64,000 bases of DNA from Apostichopus japonicus (Eukaryota > Echinodermata > Holothuroidea > Aspidochirotida > Stichopodidae). The number at the start of each line of letters is the position of its first letter. Position 1 is the first letter of the stretch. A program made the translations under genes and the position numbers. The stretch lies in the NCBI RefSeq assembly GCF_037975245.1, contig NC_092577.1, positions 33,924,898 through 33,988,897 of the forward strand, written 5' to 3'. The notes under the pieces are model-generated. The model saw only the letters and a program-made list of their open reading frames with translations. It was not told the DNA's origin and ran no database searches. Of this stretch, positions 50,853-63,867 are shown piece by piece.

Positions 50853-50985
50853 TGAACACAAAAGATGACTGAATGTCCCAGTGAGGTAAATTTCATCCAG
50901 GGTGGTAATAAAAACAGTTTAAGAATTTTGACCAAAGGTGACCATATTTTGAAAATCTGGCATATCTGGGGTCTATACAGCAGAC
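50853..50985 (+). repeat. Inverted-repeat partner 1
   Basis: AATGAACACA-A-GATGACTGAA through CCCAGTGAGGTAAATTTC to GGGGTCTATACAGCA recurs in reverse orientation at 52668-52806, with about 10-15% differences by eye. Confidence 0.75.
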
Positions 50986-51181
50986 CTTCAAATGCGAAAT
51001 GGTTCTATGATTTTGACTACATTTATGTTATTATTCTCAACACTTCTCGGTGATTTCTTCCCAATACTAGCCTAGTGTATAGCCTAGCAATTCAGCCTAT
51101 GCATTCACTGTTTTTTTAGGCTAGCCTATGTTATACAGTTAGCCAATGGCCATGCTAACATTAGCCTACACACACTCACAC
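50966..51181 (+). repeat. Direct duplication, copy 1
   Basis: About 216 bp, from TGGGGTCTATACAGCAGACC to CACACACTCACA, recur at 51309-51523 with only a few substitutions, so the duplication is recent. Confidence 0.92.
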
Positions 51182-51308
51182 AGACCCTCGTACAAGAAAC
51201 AATATGTGGCAGGCGTTGCATACTAATTGGAAAAGAGAGGTCATTTTACGACCAAGGCAGATCGATTACGTATTCGCAAGAAAATTTTCTGTGGTAGCGT
51301 GCTATACT

Positions 51309-51523
51309 TGGGGTCTATACAGCAGACCTTCAAATGCGAAATGGTTCTATGATTTCGACTACATTTATGTTATTATTCTCAACACTTCTCGGCGATTTCT
51401 TCCCAATACTAGCCTAGTGTATAGCCTAGCAATTCAGCCTACGCATTCACTGTTTTTTTAGGCTAGCCTATGTTATACAGTTAGCCAATGGCCATGCTAA
51501 CATTAGCCTACACACACTCACAG
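51309..51523 (+). repeat. Direct duplication, copy 2
   Basis: Near-identical copy of 50966-51181 after a 127-bp unrelated spacer. Confidence 0.92.
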
Positions 51524-52667
51524 TAAGGTTACACTAGCCTATTCTTTGGGAGGTGTGTGTTCAAACTTCAAAGTAGTCTGGAATTTAAGCCAAATTTCAT
51601 ATAGTATAATGTGTAACACCATGCCTAACCTCGTCAGCTTGTTTTTCTAGGAAAATCAGGCCATTAGATTGCTGTGTAAAGTTATAATTGCACGCCGAAG
51701 ATATTCAGCGTAACATGTATACTTTCCAGTATGGGTTCAGGCCTATAGGGCAACCCAACATTTAAGCAATTCAATGGTTGTTTTGTTAACAATAAGTATA
51801 TAAGGCTGAAAACATGTTCCAATATCATACCAAAAATAAAAATACGAAAGTGGACTTTTTAAAGTTTTACAATTTTGCTAATTGCCCATTTAGTTAAAAA
51901 AAATTAATCCAATGCATTAAATATATGATACAAGAATGGAGGCTAGAGCCTAGGCTAAGTCCTGAAAAGTTGTTTTCCACCCAAGATTTTAGGGGCGAAA
52001 TGTGAGAGGCAAATACTACGAGGTCTTAAAATAACTGAATTCATCCAGCTTTCACATAGCCGATGAGAGCATGATACTATTAGCCAAAATACAAGCAGGA
52101 GGAAGATAGCAATTGAAACATTTTTTTCATATAAACTCAGCAAAAATAAACAAAATTAATTAGATTTTTATGAAGGATTTACCCCTCTCTTCTAACTCAA
52201 ACATGTAGTCACACAGGTATCATTATTCTTCGCACACGTTACTTTCCGCTAGGAGGATGGAGAAAGATAGAATCTGGCTGGAGTTGGATAGAATTTGGCT
52301 CCGAGACTACAGATTCTCACGATAGGCCTAGATTTGGTTTGGAAGAGGAATTATGATTTACTATAAAAGTAGCTAAATTGGGGGGGGGGGGTAGGCGGTT
52401 TTACACTAACACAGGTAGTCGCCAAGAATTTTGTATGGGCCCCCTTTAAATTCTGTATATGCCTTTTTTGCAGACCACCACTGCCTTGTACTTCCCTAAT
52501 TACACACACCCATGCCTCCAGTAGGCCTAAATGTTGAACGTTTTTGTTTGTTGCAATGTATAGCCTGGGGGGAATAGAAACCAACCCTGGTTGTGCCATA
52601 TGTAGCTTGGGTTGGATGTACAAAAAGCTTGCCCTATCATTTGGGACCAGAATCACGCTGCTAAAGG

Positions 52668-52806
52668 TATGCTGTATTGGCCCCAAGTATGACAGATTTT
52701 CAAATATGGTCACTTTTGGTCAACATTCTTAAACTGTTTTTAGTGCCACCCAGGAGGAAATTTACCTCACTGGGACATTCAGTCATCCTGTGTGTTCATT
52801 TAGTAT
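52668..52806 (-). repeat. Inverted-repeat partner 2
   Basis: Reverse-orientation copy of 50853-50985. Confidence 0.75.
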
Positions 52807-53737
52807 GTCTGAGAAAAATTTGGGAAATAAAGACCTCAAGGAAAGTAGTTTTGAAAACTTCTAGCAATTATAGCGTGGTGGGGCCTATACAGACTACCTT
52901 TAAACACATACAATTTTAGAAAGCCTCATTTTATTTATTTTTGTCACATGATAAAGAAGTGGAATAAATTGCTTAAATAGACCAACTTTTATTAATTAAT
53001 AAATCATTGATAGACTAAACATGATAACATAACACACAAGGTGCAAAGGAGACTTATTGAGTAATTTTGGTACAAACTAGCCTGAAAGTATGTAAGTGTT
53101 ATGTTAGGGTGCTGCGGCAGAAGTTAACATTTCAAAGAAGTGTGTACAGCAGACATAATTGTAGACTATAAACTTTATTTCTTCTGAGATACTGTAATAT
53201 TGTTGGTGTAGTGCAGATCCACAATATTGTACCTGAACTGCACTCCCTGAGTTCCTTTTTTTATGATAGAAACTACAGTATTTAAGTCATTTGAACTCAG
53301 AGGGTCCTTGGAGGATCAACATATGATATATACTGTACACATGAGATCTTGAGATGCAACAGGTTTCATCTGTGATCAAGCATGAGGATTTCATGGAAAT
53401 AAGACAAAGGGGGCAAGCACATCCACAGTCACATTATGGAGCTATTACACGTACCAAGTGCAGAAAGATAGCATTAAGTTCGTAATCATTGCTGGTTGAG
53501 CAGACTGTGATTATATGTATACTTGGTAATTTAACATGGGGCATTTATACAATCTTGTGGGACAGAATCAAATGTTCAATGGCATTTCAGCATACAGTAA
53601 ACACTATGAATAGAGTTGTATCTTGTTATCCTATCCCATTGTGTTTTTAGTGAAAGAATTGTGCAGAACATTGCCCTCCTTAATAGATAAATAAAAATAG
53701 AAAGATTGCCATGAAAATTTTAGAACTGGCATGTAGG

Positions 53738-54400
53738 TATCTGGTTCTGATTTAAAAAAAATATTATGGGAAAATCCTTGGAATCTGTGACTCACACAAT
53801 ATAGTGATATTCCCCTCAGAAATTTCCCATCGATAAAGTTTCTCAAATGCCCACCATGTCAGCTAGTCAGGCTACTATTGCAAAGTTATTAGCATGCTAA
53901 CTGATGCTTACTGACAAAGGAAGACCCTTATAAATGTGGGTTGGCTTCACACTTTATTTTCATTGTGTGATAGTTTATTGAGTAGCTTAGGATGTAAGGT
54001 AAGATGACTAAGATCTGTTGTTGCATGAATAGGTCGGTTGCAATGAAAATGTCAGAATAATCCCAGCATTGCAATGCAGTCACTGCTAACCACACGTTAC
54101 AATTGTGTTCAAGAATGTTCTTCATGAGGACACTGAAAATGGTCCACAGTTGCCACTGGACATCTTAACTCTGATTTAAAAAATATTATGGGGCAAAACT
54201 TGAATCTGTTACCCTCCCTACATAAAGTTGTCAGCTAGTCAAGGTACAGTTGTAAAGTTTTCATCAGACTTACTCACTGCTTTAAGGAAGACAGGAAGTC
54301 ATTGTATATGTGGTTTGGCTTCGCACCTACTGCAAATTGTGTGATTGCCATTACTAGATCTAGCTTAAGATATAAGGTCTCTTGTTGGATGGTTTACTGT
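53738..54400 (+). repeat. Diverged tandem duplication, ~430-bp period
   Basis: CTGATTTAAAAAA-ATATTATG, GTCAGCTAGTCA and GG-TTGGCTTC-CAC occur in the same order at 53738-54030 and 54168-54400, with many substitutions. Confidence 0.6.
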
Positions 54401-55900
54401 AGGCAGTTTTCACAGTGCATAATGCAAAGTATAGGCATGCAACAGTGTTCAACTGGCTAGTTCTTTCACATGAGACTTTTCTTGTGGGCCCAAAATCTCA
54501 TGAGAATTTTTCAATAAAATATTAACAAAACATTCAACTTCAAAACCCTATAGCCATTTGGGAGTAACTTCACAGATGCCGGGTCAAAGAATCAACCTAC
54601 TGTGAGCTGTTAAATGCATTGGCAATCTGCATGCCACAACTGGGAAAAGAATTAAAACATTCTCTTCAATGTGGATGCATATTCACTGAGTGTTTTAAAA
54701 TAGGAAATAAATCTCTAAATTTCTACAAAAAATGATTTCCATATTTGTTACTATTGCTGCTATGAACATGATGCCATGCTATGACTAGATGCATCCAGAG
54801 GATTTTCATCTTTTGGATCAGTTATCATTAAAAAAAATGAAATCATATGTTAATTGTCTTTCTGATTGCTAATGACGCATTTTACTAGATTTTCTCAATC
54901 CATTTGTAAGTTGCTTAGAATATATGTTTGGCATTCTAAATTTCCATTCACAAGGTAAAAAACATTTTGGAATTGCAAATATTAACTTGAATTGACCCCA
55001 AAACAACATTAACTTATCTGCTAAATTGCTACTCGAAGGATGGAAGGCCTAAAGTCACACAAAAGTTCAAACAGTTAAAATATAAACAGTTTAGTAGGTT
55101 ATATCTAAACATACTGTATAATGTAGCATCTGGGCTTAAATTTGCACTCACTGTGCAACAAGTAATACTTCCGCTTAGTGAGTGTGTTCAAGCTGTGCTC
55201 AAGTTATGTTAATTTGGTTTTCTCTGTAACAACTGAAATGTGGGACAATTAAATAATATTTCTGTTTTGTTTAATGTTTCTGATATTTTGTGTTGTGGAG
55301 ATTGTGCGGGTGGGGGGGGGGGGAGGTGCCTGAGAGTAGGGTTGGGCAGTATTTGCTTTTTACTGGCACGATAAATAGTTCAAACATTATCGCGATATTT
55401 TGATTATGACGATAATTTTTCCTCTAACAGCATTATTCTAAATGTTGAGCTTTGAATAGACGGATAGAGATATATGAAGGGCACATTCAAAGAGAATATC
55501 TGAAAAACCTTATGATATTTTCCACAAATATTGATGCTTAGATAAGTGCTTCCTCACAATCAACGAGCCGCCCCTAAATTCGCTCCGCTTACGTAAAATT
55601 TCTATATATATATAACACGTGGAAAACCCAAGTTTTTACACACATAATTCCCACTGACATTAGTCACAGAATATAACTATATCATCGATATTTGAACTTG
55701 TTGAAGTTCATACACAACACATTGAACATGATGGTACATTTTCCTGCCATCTGGACGCCAAGTGCAAATTTTGGTGTAATATGCAAATAATGAATCGTAC
55801 TGTAATTCGCGGTTAAAACTTAACCTATTGCGACACATACACATTTTGGGAAGCTGTTGTAGAAGAAACTTTTTGTATCAAATGTAAAGTACTGAACCAA
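54401..55900. other. No gene seen
   Basis: AT-rich DNA with a G run at 55311-55323 and, at 55338-55430, a GGGTTGGGCAGTAT...TATCGCGATATT stretch that looks like a mobile-element end without a visible partner. Confidence 0.45.
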
Positions 55901-56262
55901 CATATATTTAGTGGAGAATATTGAGTGTCAAGCTGACTCGAGATGGATTACTCGTTTGTTCAATGTAGTCATCAGTTGGGTACTGTATACTTTGACACAT
56001 TGTGAAACACAGGTATCATGCACAGTATTTGTGTCAGATATACTTTGGTGACAAACTGATTTAAAAAAAACCCTCTTTGGTTGTTAGCCTTCTGAATTAA
56101 AAAAAACAAACAATATGAACCCAAAATCTTTGATAAGAAAAGATGGAGATAACTGTTAGTCAAACTGACTTTTAGTGGAATATTTGTAAGTTCAATATAG
56201 CCAACATTTGGCCACTGTACACTATGACACAATGTGAAACATATGTTTGTTTTCAATTATCA

Positions 56263-57620
56263 GGTATACATAGGAGACATGCTCTAGAATCTATCTCAGT
56301 ACACTGTGACACACCATGAAACATATTGTATTCAATTTTCAGGTATACATAGGAGACATGCTATAGAATCTATCCCAATACACTGCAACACATCATGAAA
56401 CATATGTTAGTACCCAATTTTCAGGTATACATAGGAGATATGCTATAGAATCTATCTCCATACACTGCGACAAATTGTGAAACATGTTTGTATTCATTTT
56501 TCAGGTATACATAGGTGACATGCTATAGAATCTATCCCAATACACTGCGACACATCATGAAACATATGTATACCCATTTTTCAGGTATACATAGGAGACA
56601 TGCAATAGAATCTATCTCAATACACTGCGACAAAGTGTGAAACATGTTTGTATTCAATTTTCAGGTATACATAGGTGACATGCTATAGAATCTATCCCAA
56701 TACACTGCGACACATCATGAAACATATGTTAGTACCCATTTTTCAGATATACATAGGAGACATACAATAGAATCTATCTCAATACACTGCGACAAAGTGT
56801 GAAACATGTTTGTATTCAATTTTCAGGTATACATAGGAGACATGCTATAAAATCTATTTCAGTACACTGTGACACACCATGAAACATATTGTATTCAATT
56901 TTCAGGTATACATAGGAGACATGCTATAGAATCTATCCCAATACACTGCGACACATCATGAAACATATGTTAGTACCAAATTTTCAGGTATACATAGGAG
57001 ACATGCTATAGAATCTATCTCAATACACTGCGACAAAGTGTGAAACATGTTTGTATTCAATTTTCAGGTATACATAGGTGACATGCTATAGAATCTATCC
57101 CAATACACTGCGACACATCATGAAACATATGTTAGTACCCATTTTTCAGATATACATAGGAGACATACAATAGAATCTATCTCAATACACTGCGACAAAG
57201 TGTGAAACATGTTTGTATTCAATTTTCAGGTATACATAGGAGACATGCTATAAAATCTATTTCAGTACACTGTGACACATCATGAAACTCATGTTAGTAT
57301 TCAATTGTCAGGTATACATAGGAGACCTGCTATATAATCTATCTCAATACACTGTGACAAATTGTGAAACATATGTTTGTATTCAATTTTCAGGTATACT
57401 TAGAAGACACACTGTAGAACCTATTTCACTTTGGTTGTCAACTTTCCTAGCTGAAAATAAATTCTTTCTTAATTATTCACTCTTTACAGAAGGCATCATT
57501 AATGATAACATCTGGTGTAAAACTGAAATTTGTAATATGACCAGTTAGCTTAACATAGTCAACATCTGGGAACAGTATACATGACACACTGTAATCTGTT
57601 TTCAATTACTAGGTATACTT
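56263..57620 (+). repeat. ~80-bp minisatellite block, ~17 units
   Basis: Units read TTTTCAGGTATACATAGGAG, ACATGCTATAGAATCTATCT, then CAATACACTGCGACA--TTG and TGAAACATATG. Similar blocks fill 58640-59990, 60645-62445 and 63085-63790, with a second unit type that includes GTAAGTTCAATATTGCCAAC. The order of unit subtypes (CTATCCCAATACACTGCGAC next to CTATCTCAATACACTG) repeats, a higher-order structure. Confidence 0.93.
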
Positions 57621-58008
57621 AGGAGACATGCCGTAGAATCATTTCCATTTTGGCTGTCAGCCTATACGTACTTAACAATACATTCTTTCTAAATAACACT
57701 CCTTCTAGTAGGCATCATTTACACTATTATATATTTCAAAACAAAAAATATTAGAATCAATTCAATTCATGGTTGTTGGCCTACTAAGATAAAAAACAAA
57801 CACAAATCCTCAAAAATCGCTCTTTGTGGTAGGCATCTTCGTGGTAGGCTATCTGGTGTAAAACAGAACTTTGTTGTAACACTGTCAGTTCAACATAGTC
57901 AACATCTGGAACAGTACACACTCTACACTGTAGAGAATATGTATTTTAATAACCATGTATGCCTAGGAGACATGCTATCAAGTTAATACTTTCCATTTAA
58001 CATTGCAG

Positions 58009-58065
58009 GATGCTAGCCATGACGAAATTGATACAGATATATCAGCAGAATCGGAGCCCAGTGAA
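58009..58065 (+). CDS. Tandem cassette exon, copy 1 (57 bp)
   Basis: Preceded by TACTTTCCATTTAACATTGCAG and followed by GTAAGTG, both good splice sites. In phase 0 it reads DASHDEIDTDISAESEPSE, an acidic serine-containing segment; phase 2 (starting MLAMTK) is also open; phase 1 has a stop. 57 is a multiple of three, so inclusion keeps the frame. I do not recognise the protein and cannot place the rest of the gene in this window. Copy 1 has GAG where the others have GGG. Confidence 0.55.
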
Positions 58066-60017
58066 GTAAGTGTGTTTTTTACCCAAATAGTTCTTAGGTA
58101 AATTGGAATTTTATCTGTAACATTACCATGGCCTTTTAACATCTCCATGTATAAAGGATATTATAGATGGAATGTGGCTGAAAACTTGGGGATATCAAAT
58201 ACAATCAACTTATTATTCATTTTGGCTATCAGTATACCTAAGTGATATTTCATTCTCTGGAAGTGCTCTTTACCCTTTGTCGGCTATATTTAGTGGATAA
58301 TATTGAGTGTCAAGCTGACTCGAGATGGATTACTCGTTTGTTCAATGTAGTCATCAGTTGGGTACTGTATACTTTGACACATTGTGAAACACAGGTATCA
58401 TGCACAGTATTTGTGTCAGATATACTTTGGTGACAAACTGATTTAAAAAAAAAAAATCCATGTTGGTTGTTAGCCTACTGAGATAAAAAAAAAATTTGAA
58501 CCCAAAATCTTTGATAAGAAAAGATGGAGATAACTGTTGGTCAAACTGACTTTTAGTGGAATATTTGTAAGTTCAATATTGCCAACAGTTGGCCACTGCA
58601 CACTATGACACAATGTGAAACAAATGCTTGTTTTCAATTGTCAGGTATACATAGAAGACATGCTATAGAATCTATCCCAATACACTGCGACACATCATGA
58701 AACATATGTTAGTACCCAATTTTCAGGTATACATAGGAGACATGCTATAGAATCTATCTCAATACACTGCGACAAATTGTGAAACATGTGAGTATTCAAT
58801 TGTGAGGTATACTTAGAAGACATACTGTAGAACCTATTTGTAAGTTCAATATAGCCAACATTCGGCCACTGTACACTATGACACAATGTGAAAAAAATGT
58901 TTGTTTTCAATTTTCAGGTATACATAGAAGACATGCTATAGAATCTATCTGAGTACACTGCGACAAATTGTGAAACATATGTTAGTATTCAATTGTGAGG
59001 TATACTTAGAAGACATACTGTAGAACCTGTTTGTAAGTTCAGTACAGCCAACATTCGGCCACTGTACACTATGACACAATGTGAAACAAATGTTTGTTTT
59101 CAATTGTCAGGTATACATAGAAGACATGCTATAGAATCTATCTGAGTACACTGTTACACATCTTGACAAATATGTTTGTATTCAATTTTCAGGTATACAT
59201 AAGAGACATGCTATAGAATCTATCTCAATACACTGCGACAAATTGTGAAACATATGTTAGTATTCAATTGTGAGGTATACTTAGAAGACATACTGTAGAA
59301 CCTGTTTGTAAGTTCAGTATACCCAACATTTGGCCACTGTACACTATGACACAATGTGAAACAAATGTTTGTTTTCAATTGTCAGGTATACATAGAAGAC
59401 ATGCTATAGAATCTATCTCAGTACACATCATGACAAATATGTTTGTATTCAATTTTCAGGTATACATAGAAGACATGCTATAGAATCTATCTGAGTACAC
59501 TGTTACACATCTTGACAAATATGTTTGTATTCAATTTTCAGGTATACAATGGAGACATGCTATAGAATCTATCTCAATACACTGCGACAAATTGTGAAAC
59601 ATATGTTAGTATTCAATTGTGAGGTATACTTAGAAGACATACTGTAGAAGCTATTTGTAAGTTCAATATTGCCAACAGTTGGCCACTGCACACTATGACA
59701 CAATGTGAAACAAATGCTTGTTTTCAATTGTCAGGTATACATAGAAGACATGCTATAGAATCTATCTCAGTACACATCATGACAAATATATTTGTTTTCA
59801 ATTTTCAGGTATACATAGGAGACACGCTATAGAATCTATCCCAATACACTGCGACACATCATGAAACATATGTTAGTACCCAATTTTCAGGTATACAATG
59901 GAGACATGCTATAGAATCTATCTCCATACACTGCGGCAAAGTGCATGTTTGTATTCAATTTTCAGGTATACATAGGAGACATGCTATCAAGTTAATACTT
60001 TCCATTTAACATTGCAG

Positions 60018-60074
60018 GATGCTAGCCATGACGAAATTGATACAGATATATCAGCAGAATCGGGGCCCAGTGAA
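60018..60074 (+). CDS. Tandem cassette exon, copy 2 (57 bp)
   Basis: Identical to copy 1 except GAG to GGG near the end (Glu to Gly in phase 0). Acceptor and donor are unchanged, and the flanking ~380 bp of intron are nearly identical. Confidence 0.55.
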
Positions 60075-62454
60075 GTAAGTGTGTTTTTTACCCAAATAGT
60101 TCTTAGGTAAATTGGAATTTTATCTGTAACATTACCATGGCCTTTTAACATCTCCATGTATAAAGGATATTATAGATGGAATGTGGCTGAAAACTTGGGG
60201 ATATCAAATACAATCAACTTATCATTCATTTTGGTTATCAGTATACCTAAGTGATATTTCATTCTCTGGAAGTGCTCTTTACCCTTTGTAGGCTATATTT
60301 AGTGGATAATATTGAGTGTCAAGCTGACTCGAGATGGATTACTCGTTTGTTCAATGTAGTCATCAGTTGGGTACTGTATACTTTGACACATTGTGAAACA
60401 CAGGTATCATGCACAGTATTTGTGTCAGATATACTTTGGTGACAAACTGATTTAAAAAAAAATCCATGTTGGTTGTTAGCCTACTGAGATAAAAAAAAAA
60501 TATGAACCCAAAATCTTTGATAAGAAAAGATGGAGATAACTGTTGGTAAAACTGACTTTTAGTGGAATATTTGTAAGTTCAATATTGCCAACATTTGGCC
60601 ACTGTACACTATGACACAATGTGAAACAAATGCTTGTTTTCAATTGTCAGGTATACATAGAAGACATGCTATAGAATCTATCTCAGTACACTGTGACACA
60701 TCTTGACAAATATGTTTGTATTCAATTTTCAGGTATACATAGGAGACATGCTATAGAATCTATCTCAATACACTGCGACAAATTGTGAAACATGTGAGTA
60801 TTCAATTGTGAGGTATACTTAGAAGACATACTGTAGAACCTATTTGTAAGTTCAATATAGCCAACATTCGGCCACTGTACACTATGACACAATGTGAAAA
60901 AAATGTTTGTTTTCAATTGTCAGGTATACATAGAAGACATGCTATAGAATCTATCTGAGTACACTGTGGCACATCATGACAAATATGTTTGTATTCAATT
61001 TTCAGGTATACATAGGAGACATGCTATAGAATCTATCTCAATACACTGCGACAAATTGTGAAACATATGTTAGTATTCAATTGTGAGGTATACTTAGAAG
61101 ACATACTGTAGAACCTGTTTGTAAGTTCAGTACAGCCAACATTTGGCCACTGTACACTATGACACAATGTGAAACAAATGTTTGTTTTCAATTGTCAGCT
61201 ATACATAGAAGACATGCTATAGAATCTATCTCAGTACACATCATGACAAATACATTTGTATTCAATTTTCAGGTATACATAGAAGACATGCTATAGAATC
61301 TATCTGAGTACACTGTGGCACATCATGACAAATATGTTTGTATTCAATTTTCAGGTATACATAGGAGACATGCTATAGAATCTATCTCAATACACTGCGA
61401 CAAATTGTGAAACATATGTTAGTATTCAATTGTGAGGTATACTTAGAAGACATACTGTAGAACCTGTTTGTAAGTTCAGTACAGCCAACATTTGGCCACT
61501 GTACACTATGACACAATGTGAAACAAATGTTTGTTTTCAATTGTCAGGTATACATAGAAGACATGCTATAGAATCTATCTGAGTACACTGTTACACATCT
61601 TGACAAATATGTTTGTATTCAATTTTCAGGTATACATAAGAGACATGCTATAGAATCTATCTCAATACACTGCGACAAATTGTGAAACATATGATTGTAT
61701 TCAATTGTGAGGTATACTTAGAAGACATACTGTAGAACCTGTTTGTAAGTTCAGTATACCCAACATTTGGCCACTGTACACTATGACACAATGTGAAACA
61801 AATGTTTGTTTTCAATTGTCAGGTATACATAGAAGACATGCTATAGAATCTATCTCAGTACACATCATGACAAATATGTTTGTATTTAATTTTCAGGTAT
61901 ACATAGAAGACATGCTATAGAATCTATCTGAGTACACTGTTACACATCTTGACAAATATGTTTGTATTCAATTTTCAGGTATACAATGGAGACATGCTAT
62001 AGAATCTATCTCAATACACTGCGACAAATTGTGAAACATATGTTAGTATTCAATTGTGAGGTATACTTAGAAGACATACTGTAGAAGCTATTTGTAAGTT
62101 CAATATTGCCAACAGTTGGCCACTGCACACTATGACACAATGTGAAACAAATGCTTGTTTTCAATTGTCAGGTATACATAGAAGACATGCTATAGAATCT
62201 ATCTCAGTACACATCATGACAAATATATTTGTATTCAATTTTCAGGTATACATAGGAGACACGCTATAGAATCTATCCCAATACACTGCGACACATCATG
62301 AAACATATGTTAGTACCCAATTTTCAGGTATACAATGGAGACATGCTATAGAATCTATTTCCATACACTGCGGCAAAGTGCATGTTTGTATTCAATTTTC
62401 AGGTATACATAGGAGACATGCTATCAAGTTAATACTTTCTATTTAACATTGCAG

Positions 62455-62511
62455 GATGCTAGCCATGACGAAATTGATACAGATATATCAGCAGAATCGG
62501 GGCCCAGTGAA
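62455..62511 (+). CDS. Tandem cassette exon, copy 3 (57 bp)
   Basis: Identical to copy 2 through all 57 bases; the acceptor tract has TTTCTATTTAAC instead of TTTCCATTTAAC. Confidence 0.55.
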
Positions 62512-63810
62512 GTAAGTGTGTTTTTTACCCAAATAGTTCTTAGTTAAATTGGAATTTTATCTGTAACATTACCATGGCCTTTTAACATCTCCATGTATAA
62601 AGGATATTATAGATGGAATGTGGCTGAAAACTTGGGGATATCAAATACAATCAACTTATCATTCATTTTGGTTATCAGTATACCTAAGTGATATTTCATT
62701 CTCTGGAAGTGCTCTTTACCCTTTGTAGGCTATATTTAGTGGATAATATTGAGTGTCAAGCTGACTCGAGATGGATTACTCGTTTGTTCAATGTAGTCAT
62801 CAGTTGGGTACTGTATACTTTGACACATTGTGAAACACAGGTATCATGCACAGTATTTGTGTCAGATATACTTTGGTGACAAACTGATTTTAAAAAAAAT
62901 CCATGTTGGTTGTTAGCCTACTGAGATAAAAAAAAAATATGAACCCAAAATCTTTGAAAAGAAAAGATGGAGATAACTGTTGGTCAAACTGACTTTTAGT
63001 GGAATATTTGTAAGTTCAATATTGCCAACAGTTGGCCACTGCACACTATGACACAATGTGAAACAAATGCTTGTTTTCAATTGTCAGGTATACATAGAAG
63101 ACATGCTATAGAATCTATCTCAGTACACATCATGACAAATATGTTTGTATTCAATTTTCAGGTATACATAGAAGACATGCTATAGAATCTATCTGAGTAC
63201 ACTGTTACACATCTTGACAAATATGTTTGTATTCAATTTTCAGGTATACATAAGAGACATGCTATAGAATCTATCTCAATACACTGCGACAAATTGTGAA
63301 ACATATGTTAGTATTCAATTGTGAGATATACTTAGAAGACATACTGTAGAACCTATTTGTAAGTTCAATATTGCCAACAGTTGGCCACTGCACACATAAT
63401 TGTATTCAATTGTGAGATATACTTAGAAGACATACTGTAGAACCTATTTGTAAGTTCAATATTGCCAACAGTTGGCCACTGCACACTGTGACACCATGTG
63501 AAACAAATGCTTGTTTTCAATTGTCAGGTATACATAGAAGACATGCTATAGAATCTATCTCAGTACACATCATGACAAATATATCTGTATTCAATTTTCA
63601 GGTATACATAGGAGACACGCTATAGAATCTATCCCAATACACTGCGACACATCATGAAACATATGTTAGTACCCAATTTTCAGGTATACAATGGAGACAT
63701 GCTATAGAATCTATTTCCATACACTGCGGCAAAGTGCATGTTTGTATTCAATTTTCAGGTATACATAGGAGACATGCTATCAAGTTAATACTTTCTATTT
63801 AACATTGCAG

Positions 63811-63867
63811 GATGCTAGCCATGACGAAATTGATACAGATATATCAGCAGAATCGGGGCCCAGTGAA
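63811..63867 (+). CDS. Tandem cassette exon, copy 4 (57 bp)
   Basis: Identical to copies 2 and 3. Its preceding minisatellite block is shorter (1356 bp from exon 3) and has an extra duplication at about 63315-63480. The following intron reaches the window edge, so more copies may lie beyond. Confidence 0.55.

Noticed and set aside
55338-55430. Possible hAT-like element end (GGGTTGGGCAGTAT...ATCGCGATA)
   Set aside because: The motif is suggestive, but no matching inverted end or target duplication was found.
58242-62879. Three identical 63-codon plus-strand frames (58242, 60251, 62688)
   Set aside because: They lie in the intron block just after each cassette exon and are identical only because the array unit is repeated. 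They include sequence that is clearly intronic and have no coding signature.
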